Source: Gryganskiella cystojenkinii (Eukaryota; Mortierellomycota; Mortierellomycetes; Mortierellales; Mortierellaceae). Taken from it: a DNA stretch of 64,000 nucleotides. Below the pieces are notes generated by a model. That model saw nothing but the letters and a program-made list of their open reading frames with translations. It searched no databases and was not told where the DNA came from. Made by a program: the position numbers and the translations under genes. Every line of letters starts with the position of its first letter. Position 1 is the first letter of the stretch. Below, piece after piece: positions 36,000 to 45,841 of this stretch. Location of the stretch: assembly GCA_015852425.1 (NCBI GenBank), contig JAAAIG010000009.1, forward strand, positions 6,788 to 70,787, given 5' to 3'.

Positions 36000-38555
36000 A
36001 TGACGGTTGCTGTCACACCTATGGACCAAGGAATTCTCCAGGTCCTTCAACAATCCTCACCCGAGATCCCCTTTGAGGAGATTGAGCACATCATCTTCGA
36101 TGCCCATATCCCCGGACGATTCGGTAACATCCACACTGGACGCTGGCAAGGGAACGAGGTCGAGATTCGAGAACCCTTTGGGGACCTCGCCACAATCGAA
36201 CGTGAGGTGCGTCTGCTCTACAAACTAGGAGCACAATGCCCCCAGATCCTGACCTTGCACGGTTTCACGGTCGAGTCCGAGACAGGGATCGCTTATCTGG
36301 TCGTCCAACATAACGAGCATGGCACCCTGCATTCCTATCTCTTGAACTTTCATGCGCATTTAACCTGGCCCGATCGGTATAACCTCGCGATGGATATCGC
36401 TCTCGGATTGAGGTACTTGCACCACAAGGGTTACCGTCATCGTCATCTCCATTCCGGCAGTGTTCTGATCGACACGAACGGTTCTGCTGTTCTCTCCGAT
36501 TTCGGTTCCACTCGTGATTCAGAGGTCATCTCGTCCAGGGAACACCCTGCCAGGATGGGCTACATCGCCCCTGAACGATTGATCAAGAACGGAACTCGGT
36601 ACTCGATTGAGTGCGATATCTATTCTCTTGGCATGGTCTTTTGGGAGATCTCTTCCGGTCGACCACCCTTCGAGAACTTGATCGCAGCTTGTAACGCTCA
36701 GGACGGCTCGTTGATGAGTCTTGCTCAGAACATTATGGCCGGGCGCAGAGAAAGGACCGTAGAAGGAACAGACCCGATCTTTGAGGATCTCTATACCCGG
36801 TGTTGTCACGCCAATCCATTGGATCGACCCTCCATTGACTGGATCATCAAGACACTGAGTGTGCTCTTGAAACAGCCCTCAGGGAACCTCTCCCGCCAAA
36901 TCGAGGAGCTCAGTATTGGTATGTTTCTTTGCCTGGCTTGCTGTCATGATATTATTATTATTATTATTATTCCAATTTCAATTTATGATTTATCAATCCC
37001 TCGTGATAAGCGCTATGACTAAACTTTTTTTCTCTCTCCAATTGTCTTTTTCCTTTTCTTTTTGATTCAATTAACAGAGGATCAGCCTAAAAAACCAGCT
37101 TACTCTGCAAAAGCCTCATCCCGCGACTCCCATGGCTCAATTGCCTCACGTTCGGTCAAATCCTCCCGATCAGGATCAATTGAAAATGAGAAGGACATGC
37201 CGAGCCCTATGCTTCGATCGCGTGAACTGGCCATGACTCCGAGGGAAAATGACTACAGCCACGTTCAACAACATCAGTATCATCCTCATCAGCAATACTA
37301 TCAACAACAGTATCATTCGTCCCCGATCCCACCACCGATCCCACCGGTTTCGCACCGTCGAAAGATGTCTACAGTCTCTTCGATTGGACCCTCGATGCGG
37401 TCCATGTCCATCAGCAGCGGTAGCTCCACAGGTTCTTCCAGCGGTAACCCAATCCATGGACCCGCCATCCCAGCCAGGGATTCGAGGCGTGTCTCGACCC
37501 TATCCTCTGTTAGCTCGATCGAGAACCCCAAATTCGATCAGATGGTTCCCGTCCCCAAGCGAAACCGTTCTCAGACGATCTGGGAAGCCTGTCAGGAGGG
37601 TAACGCAGACTTGGTCGAATGGTTCATCGTAAACAACGGCGCACACCCAAATGCGTTGGTCTCATTGCCTCCTTACTCCATGTTGGCGGAAGTATCGCCT
37701 CTTCATGTTGCTTGTTTCTATCAGCCCGAGAACTTGATGGCAGTCCTGAATGTCCTCCAACGCCACGGGGCTGTTATGCACCTGGTCACGAGCATGACCC
37801 ATCAGTCAGCTCTCCACATCCTGTTGGAACATGCGACCAACTATACCCTAGCCCTGGAAGCCACTCGGTTCTTGATGGTTGACTGCCAACTGTCCGTGAA
37901 CGATCAGGACAGCAGAGGTGTGACACCGTTCCAAAAGTTCCTCAAAAATTCTCATCTAAGCGCTCGTCCCTCGGTGGCGGGTTCGGAACTTTTTATGCTC
38001 CTGAGAGACCGTGGCGAGGCCAATCTCCAGATCGAATCCCACTATGAAGGTAACGCCCTCGGAGTCGCAGCCCGGTACCTGAGAGTTGATCTGTTGAAGT
38101 TGTTCTTGCTCACGGATCTGTCCTCGTCAGATCCTCAGAGTCTTGGGTATGCGTTGACTCAGGTCGAGCAACCCTTGTCCGAGACAAGACCTTCCAAGAG
38201 CTCTCAAGATCTCTGTCGCTCCATTTTGATGGAGTGGACGGGCGAGAAGGGTGAAACCAAAAGGATCCAGATGGCGGAAAGAATTCTGGAGCATCAAGGC
38301 CTGGCCGTGCCTCTTTCCACTCCCCTGAACAGCGGTGGTTCCACCCCTTCGTCGTCGGCCTCCAAAGGTCGTAAGCAGAGTATCGGACTGTTAAGTTTGG
38401 GCAGATCTAAAAAATCTTCCAAGGCAGAAGCCCCACCAGTGCCTCAGTTCCCGACCAAGATTGCAACAGAGGTCGACACTGCAAGAAAGATCTTGCAGAG
38501 TACTGTCGCAAAGCAACAAAAACTCAAACACTTTATGACTCAGTCCGGTTTTTAA
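36000..38555 (+). CDS. TKL-like pseudokinase fused to ankyrin-repeat region
   Basis: Two exons, 36000-36918 and 37078-38555, joined across GTATGT..CAG, give 798 residues. Residues about 25-295 form a protein kinase fold: glycine loop GRFGNIHTG (39-48), helix-C Glu (E69), DFG (167-169), YIAPER and DIYSLGMVFWEI. Catalytic residues are lost: the VAIK-type Lys is R57 (VEIRE), the HRD Asp is H149 (HRHLHS) and the metal-binding Asn is S154. Catalysis is therefore unlikely, although ATP binding may persist through DFG. Residues about 310-460 are a Ser-rich, Gln/His-containing linker. Residues about 470-670 look like degenerate ankyrin repeats (IWEACQEGNADLVEWFI, SPLHVACF, SALHILLEHA, ALGVAARYL). The tail is Lys/Ser-rich. 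It is probably a cytoplasmic signalling scaffold; partners are unknown. The intron lies between the kinase domain and the linker. Confidence 0.9.
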
Positions 38556-41500
38556 TAATAAGGGAATTCCCCTACATTTCTCGGTTTTGTAGACCACCAT
38601 ACCCCTTCCCCCTCCTCTTCCTCCTCGCTGCCCCGTATCCATTTTTTATTTCGATCACATTTCCTGCTTTTCGTCATTTTTGTAAATATCTGTCACAGTG
38701 TATAGTCCTTCTTTATCTCTTTACCAAAAGCATTTTTTTCTTTTCTCAAACACCTCACCAAACCCTTCCAGCATACATTTACGAACCCACACGCATAAGC
38801 AAATAGCTCAATCTGACCACCAGAAATAACATTAAAAACAACTTTCTCGCATATAAAAATAACTTCAGCGGTTAGATAATCCAATGCGTGACATCTTGTT
38901 TTCGCTCTTTTCCCTTTTTGAAATATACGCAACAAGGCCGGTGTCCGGGTGTATGTATTGTTTGTCAGGGGTGTCAAACTAAGGCTCCCGTTCGGATTAA
39001 AAAAGAAAACAATAGACAAGAGGCTGCACTCGGCCTCCCGCACGGAAAGGGGTGACAGCGCATATCTATCTATATTGTTTTTTGTAAGCAATATCTCCAC
39101 TACACCACGTCAGCCTGCATGGTTGTTTTGCCTTTTTTTTCTTTCCTTTTTCATATTATACAGTCGTCGTCACACGCCCGTACCTTTCAAAGTGACTATG
39201 CGAGAGCAACAGGCACCTCTCAGCAAGCACGGATCCCGCGTATTTCTCCATTGCAAAGGGGCTGGCATGTAACATTTCACATTTCTGGGTTCCCCTGGAT
39301 ATATCATATTTTATACTGTTGCTCTCGCAATAAAGGAGCGCGTTTGTGGTTTTTTGTTCGACGTCTTGCCCATCGCAGTTGGTCGTCCAACAATTTTAAA
39401 CAACAAACTGGGAAACGGCTTCTTTGGGGGACCACATACTTTCTAAAGGTAAGGCGTGCATTGGCCGGCCACGCTACAAAAGTGGACGTCCTCTCCATTC
39501 CTTTGACTCTTCTGGTCTCCTTTCGATTTCTCTCCCCTATTTTAACTTTCAGGAACGCGCCATCCATCTGATCTTTGACCACTTTTCAGTGAACGCGAAG
39601 TGCACGCGGCAACACAAAGAAAAACGACAAAAACAAAAGAAAAATGAGAAAAAGAAAAAAGGTAAACGAGCGCGCCATGGCCTCCTTTTTTCCCTTTGGT
39701 CGCTGAACACAGAAAAGGAGAGCAATTTGACAATCGAGGGCAAGAAACAGAGCGACCCTTATTCACTCTTTTTTTTTTGCCGTTCCTCAACCCCTTGAAC
39801 CCCTTGATTAGAGCTGACCCCTTGCAGCTTTAACATTCAGAAAAAAAAGTGGAAACATGATCTTGTTCCTGGTTGTCATGAGGGCACAGAATCGGATGAT
39901 TGCAAAAGAGAGGAACTTACTGGAATACAATGGCAGGACGGAAGGACGGCGATCGAAGTAAAAAAAAGGTACTACTTTTTTCACACCCATCGTTTTCATC
40001 CTCCTATTTTTCCGCACATTTGCACAAGACTCCAGAAAAAAACCCAAGCTCTTTCGCCTTGTCATCCTAACAAGGCGGACCCCTGCCTGTTTGTTGTGGG
40101 AAACTTTTTTTTAAACCACTTGAAAGATGAGAAACACACGAACAGTTTTCACAACAACCTTTTCTCTCTTTGAGGGTCCTTCCGCACCCCTTTCCCTCCA
40201 CCACCTCCTCTTCCCACTGACCACATCCATCTCCTGGTTGCTCTCTGTCCCCTTGATTTCTCGTACTTTTTTTTTGTTCATTCTTCGTATTCGTGACCCT
40301 TTTTGCTCCTGGCTTTGTCTGTGTCCTGTACCACTGGAAAACTCTTTTCATAGATCAAACTGCGGTGCAGCTTAGAATCTCATCACAGCATCATGGGGGA
40401 CAAGAGAGGAGGGACGAATTTCTCCCTCCACCGTCCCTTCCTTCTCTCCCCTGGGTCAAAGACCAGACGACAATGAATAAATGTGAGGTTCAATAATGGC
40501 CCTTTTTTGGTGGCTGTGCCGATTTTTTTTTTTTTTTGTATTTGATGAAAGGCGAAGAACTTGCTCGGCAAGGGCACCAGTATATATTTTTGGTTACAAA
40601 TTTAGAACTATTATAAACATGAGTCTCGACAACACCTATAAAACTCACAACAACTGTTTCTTCTAATCCATTTGTCATAAGAAGAAGTTGCAGAGGAATG
40701 GAAGGACAGAAACAAACACAACAGAGAAAAACACAAACACAATGATGAACAACAGTCGCTACTAACGACCATCAACAGTTATCGCTTGATACCCAATTGA
40801 CCCCTCTTTTTTGTTGTTTGTTCGTTCGACTTACAATAACACTGCAATCGGCCTCCTGTTGGACTGTCTCCCCTCCGTCCCTCTCCTCTCTTCCCCCCTT
40901 CCTGTCCCCTTCCCCCCTCCTCATTGGCCTCCTGTTCCCTCCTTTTTGTTTTTTGTTTTGTTTTTGATTCTGTCCCTCGCTTCCACGTCCCTTTGGATTT
41001 GTCTCCACTTTTACCCTCTTTCCTCTGTTTCCCAAATCTCTCTGACTTTTCAGAGTCCAAACAAGTTATCCTTACACAATCCCCAGCTCCTTTTGCCCCA
41101 TTTCTTTTTGTTCTCTCACTTCTTCTTTGCAACACTCCTGATTGATGCAGCCCAACACGTCCATCCCATCTAATCCGTTGTTCCCTTGACCTCTGTTTGT
41201 CCCAGCATACAATCTCCGTGTCATCCCTTTTTTGCTACCCTTCTATTCGAATCTATCACCCACTCTTTTTTCTTCTCTCTTCTTCCCCTCTGTTCATCTC
41301 TTCTTACTCCTACCAACCATACCTTCTCCATCCTCGCCTGTTTTCGACGTCTTCCCCTTCTTCCCCTTGGCTTTTTTTCTTTCGTATCGCCCCCCTTCCC
41401 CTCTCTCCCTCGTCCTCCCTCCTCCACAGAAGAAAAGAAGACAGATCAAAAAAGGTCTTACCCTCGAGAAAAGAAAACTGCTTTTTTATTCTCGTTTTTG

Positions 41501-42819
41501 ACGCTTCTTTGAATAACAAGGCTGCAGATACGGAACATACCTTTTTTTGAACGTCAAATTGTACTCTTTTTGTAAGTACCTATCCCGCTCCTGACAAATA
41601 AGCGAACCAAGCAAGGTATGGTGTCCAGTCTTCGACAACCTCTTGTGTTGCCTGAATTCGATCTTATATTTTCTGGAAAATATACACGTTCTCGGTACTA
41701 GAAGTAGAGCCCGATGATTTGGTCGTTGTTCTAAACATTCCTATTTCTTGTCGATCTGGAGGACTTTCCCTCGCTTTATTTCGCTCGTCTGCAATCTTCG
41801 ATCCCTTTGATTTCCTTCTTACGCACCTTGAACTGCACTTCTACCCCTCAGCTTTTCTCTTTACGCGCGTCTTCAGCTTAACTGCTGATAGATCAAAAAG
41901 GGATTCATTATCGCACTGGAGTAAGGAAAAGTCTTCTCGCCTCCGTCCATCCCCTTGGTCTCCTTTGTTCCTCGCTCTCCCTTCCTCCTCGTCCTCCTCC
42001 TCACCCCTTCTTCCTCCTCCTCTGATTCCCTTCTGTAACTCCTACTTCTCCGCTCAACCTCCTATATTTTTTTTCGTTTTCATCTTCTCCAGGAGGTTTG
42101 ACGTTGCATTACAACAAAAACGATTCCCTTTGAAGGCTCTTTTCACCAACGGGATTCAACTCTTTGTTCTCGTTCCCCCTCCTTTCTTCCCACCGACGAA
42201 ACTCGTTCGAACCCTCTTTCTCTCTCTCTCCCTTAATCTTTTGAGGCAAACTGACGTGATTTTGGAATAACAGAGTAAGCCCTTTTCGAGGGAGAGAAGA
42301 GATTGCGAGGGGCTTTTTTTTATACTTTCTGCGATGCATGATCTGCTTCGCACCGCCCTTTATTCACTTTTCCAATCTTTTTTTTTTCCTTTCCCATCTA
42401 CCTTTTTTTTTTTTTTTTTCCTCTTTCCAACTTTTCGCATTTTTTCTCCAACCAAACAGTATCACTCCCGACCCTCAATCATCCGTCTTCTTTTGTTCTC
42501 AGTCACTCTATCGCACAAATACACATTTGCTTTTACACTTGTTTCCTGTTCCTGCACAATCTCTTCTTCGTCTACAAGGTAGATCCTCCACCACCTCAGT
42601 CTCTTATCTTTGAAAGCGATGGGGACTGAGAGTGAAATATTAGCAAACGGATCAGGGGTTCTTTTCAAAAAAAAAAAAAAAAATCGACGCGAAGAAAACG
42701 CGTCGCGTCTATCGACTGACCATCCTTGACCTTTCTTCTTTTCTCCCACCCCCTCACAATAGACTACAGCCCCACAACAGTCCTCCGCAACTCTCAAAAC
42801 ACACGCATATAGAGGATAG
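38556..42819. other. Large gene-free upstream region of the second zinc-finger gene
   Basis: About 4.3 kb without a supported gene. The left end is the 3' flank of the pseudokinase gene. From about 40830 to 42600 the plus strand is extremely pyrimidine-rich (CCTC/TTTC runs), mirroring the purine-rich region upstream of the paralogous minus-strand gene at 9057. This is probably a long promoter and untranslated leader, perhaps with a leader intron. Confidence 0.55.
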
Positions 42820-45520
42820 ATGACTTCTCTTGACGCTGCACCAATCACACCCAGGGCGTCGGCCGTATCCCGGGCTGGGTCTGTATCACCGATTCCGGAA
42901 CAACAATACCATCAACCGTATCATCCACTCAAACAATCACAACAAAAACAACAGCATCATCAACAAAATGAATACAACAACAACCACCACAACTCTTCCT
43001 CACCGTCGCCCATCCCTTCTCACCGTCACTCTTCCCACTCACACTCTCACTCCCACTCCCACTCATACTCACAATCTCAGCTTGCATCTCATCACCCGTA
43101 CCCATACCCCTATCAACGAAGCAACAGCAACAATGTACCCCACGGCCAAGCAGATTCTCGACGCAACTCGTTCCCAATCGTGAACCAAGGTACCACACCA
43201 TCTGCAGCAACCCACAACATCAAGGCCGAGTCCGACCGAAAAATGACCTCAATGACTGCATCCCTTCCATCAACATACAATCAAGTCGGTTCCAGGAACA
43301 GCTGGGCGGGTCATATCAACCACTCGACAGCAACAACAGCTGCACCGAATTTCGAAGGTCGACATATGGAAGAGGATATGTATGACGACGATGATTACCA
43401 TCATGCGGCACATAACGGCTCTTACCACCCTGTCGTCACCTCGGCCATGAATTCAGAGCACCGTTCGCCCGAGGGTCAGTACCCATCACAGTCATACCAA
43501 CAACAGCACCCTTACAGCCACTATCACAACAACAGCGGCCATCACCAAGCCTACGACTATGACCACCTGGACAACATGAGCAAGCACCGCAACAACTCGA
43601 TCTCTTCAAATGCAAGTCAGCACTCAAACGGTTCCAGCTCCTCACTTTCCTTGCCTTTGCTCTCTACATCCTCCTCAGCCTCGTCCTCTTCGTCCTCGCT
43701 CCCTCTCACCACGACAATAACCTCACCGCCCATGTCCCACATGATGAATAAGCACCCTTGCCAGTTCCCGACCTGTGGCTGGAGTTTCAAGCGTTTTGAG
43801 CACCTCAAAAGACACATGTTGGTCCATACCAAGGAGCGGTCCTTTGTCTGTGATTACCAGGGCTGTGAAAAGTCCTTCAGTCGCTCGGACAACTTTTCCG
43901 CCCATCTTCGAACCCATTCCAAAAAGTCTTCGGCCGCCGCTGCCCGTGAAGCACACCGCCATAACCACCACCATCAGCCACCACCACCGCCAGCATCGTC
44001 GTCGTTGTCAAATGCCGCTTCTGGTATGATGGATTACTCACCCACGATGATGAACCGACGCATGGATCCAATCTCAATCCGGACTCCTTTCGGGAACCAG
44101 TCCACTCTATATGAGACCACTGAACCCTCCTGCAACAATAGCATGGACAACCAACGCCACAGCATCGGTGCTTACCCGCCAGGATATGGTGCTGATCATC
44201 AGAGCAGTGAGATATCTCGAGCCGCGAGGAATTCCTATGGTTGTGCATCCGACACTTATAACCACCACCAAATGGAATCGAAGCTGGCATCCTCGTCGTT
44301 CACGGCCCTTCCACCGGTCTATCAGTCTCAACAGCAGCAGCAACAGCAACTACAGGAACGCCAGGCACCGCATTCTTACCGGCACGTCAAGAATCCGTCC
44401 CAGTCTTTCGACAGCCACAAGCACCAACATAGTGGATCCGCGTCTGTCTCTGAGGGCCTGGTCCCAAAGTTCAACACGATCCACTTAGATTTCGCCAAGA
44501 GTCCTCGATCGCCGCCATCTGCCTCACCTGTTGTCCCACCACCCACGGCCGCTGTCGGACGAAATAATAGAGACCGTGATAGCGTCCAGGATCGTTATCA
44601 CAGCCATAGTCATCACCTCACCGGTTATGAGAACCCGAACCCAAACCCCAATGGCGAGTCCCCCGTGATTGCACAAAGACATCTTCCTGCAGCACAACCC
44701 GAGGAATCCAAGAGGCTCTCCTCGACTCTTCAACTTCCGACCCCAAGATCCCACTCGGATCCCTCCATGGACTTTTCAATGGTCAAGGACGAGGATCGCA
44801 CAGCAGCAGCACCTGTTGCACCCTACGGCCAAGAGCGCGGTTATGGTCGAGATGAGTATTTCCGTCGCTCTATGGGTCGTCCTGTTTCCCCGCCCGCTCT
44901 TGCCCCATCCAGCTGCCCTTCCTCCGGCCCTTATTATGCCCATCAACAAACGAAGGAAGTGGACGAAGAAGATTACGACGAGGAAGACGAGGAGGAAGAG
45001 TACCTTTCGTCATACTCTTCATCGCACCAACAGCCATCAGCCAGGGTCCTGTCCCCTCATCATCACCACAGTTCTTTCAGTCAGACCCACGGTTATGGTA
45101 TGCTTCGTCCTATTCACCATGGTGCGCCACTGTCGCGTCGAACTTCGTCAATCTCCGACAATGGTTCTTACCCCAATGCGTCTTCATCGTCATCCTCAGC
45201 CAAGAACCACTGCTGCACTGTCCACGGATGTATGAAACGGTTCAAACGACTGGAACATCTCAAGCGTCACATCAAGACCCATACGCTCGAACGACCTTTT
45301 GCCTGCTCGACCATTGGCTGTAACAAACGCTTCTCTCGATCGGACAACTTGTGTAAGTATTCCGATTCTTTTACATTTTTACATTTTTGCTTCCGTAATC
45401 GCATTACTGCATTGTACTCATGATAGTTTGTTGTTTTTCTTGAAAACAATAGCTCAGCATATCAAGACTCACCAGCGGCAGTTGATGAGCAAGGTTCATT
45501 GGAAGCAACGCCCTCTCTGA
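42820..45520 (+). CDS. C2H2 transcription factor with two separated Msn2-like finger pairs (paralogue 2)
   Basis: Two exons, 42820-45352 and 45453-45520, give 866 residues. Finger pair 1 is near residues 311-368 ([10 protein letters not shown] then [10 protein letters not shown]) and pair 2 near 796-866 ([10 protein letters not shown] then FSRSDNLSQHIKTH); all use C-x4-C. The single intron splits the Ser codon after SRSDNL, identical to the last intron of the gene at 5479. Outside the fingers both proteins share VP[RK]F-x2-I-x-LD between the two pairs. The N-terminus is Gln/His-rich, with an alternating His-Ser run near residue 75. An acidic block ([13 protein letters not shown]) around residue 710 could activate transcription. 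The protein ends 20 residues after the last finger. The finger residues match Msn2/Msn4, so a CCCCT/AGGGG target is inferred. It is shorter than the paralogue and lacks its large His clusters. Confidence 0.92.
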
Positions 45521-45841
45521 GAGGGATGCAGCACCTCTTCTCTTCTCCCATTCCATCCTACTTTGCTGGCGCCATCGATCCCCAGCCCTGTTTTCTTTTT
45601 TGTAGATAATTTTCCACTCCTTCCAACCTCCCTCATTTTTGGTATACTCTTCCCCTCATGATATCTGTATAATACGATGTTTTTTGTAACTGTACATATT
45701 TTCTTTCTGAGATCGTTTAAATAAATGCCATCCTGCGACGAAAAAAAAAATGTCCCAAGGTTGGAAATTTTGTGAAGTTTTGCGGCAATGTATTCGACAG
45801 TCTCAGTCTCGTGAACTTGAACCATTGACTCTAGCGAGAAA
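45521..45841. other. Convergent 3' ends of the second zinc-finger gene and the UHRF1-like gene
   Basis: The two genes end head-to-head with 321 bases between stop codons. No coding run is present. The untranslated tails of both transcripts probably overlap or abut here. Confidence 0.6.
45720..45725 (+). terminator. Poly(A) signal of the second zinc-finger gene
   Basis: AATAAA lies 200 bases after the stop codon at 45520, shortly before an A-rich run. Confidence 0.5.

Noticed and set aside
38693..39100. Minus-strand frame of 135 codons after the pseudokinase gene
   Set aside because: It lies in the 3' flank, has no domain or splice-linked partner, and its composition matches untranslated DNA.
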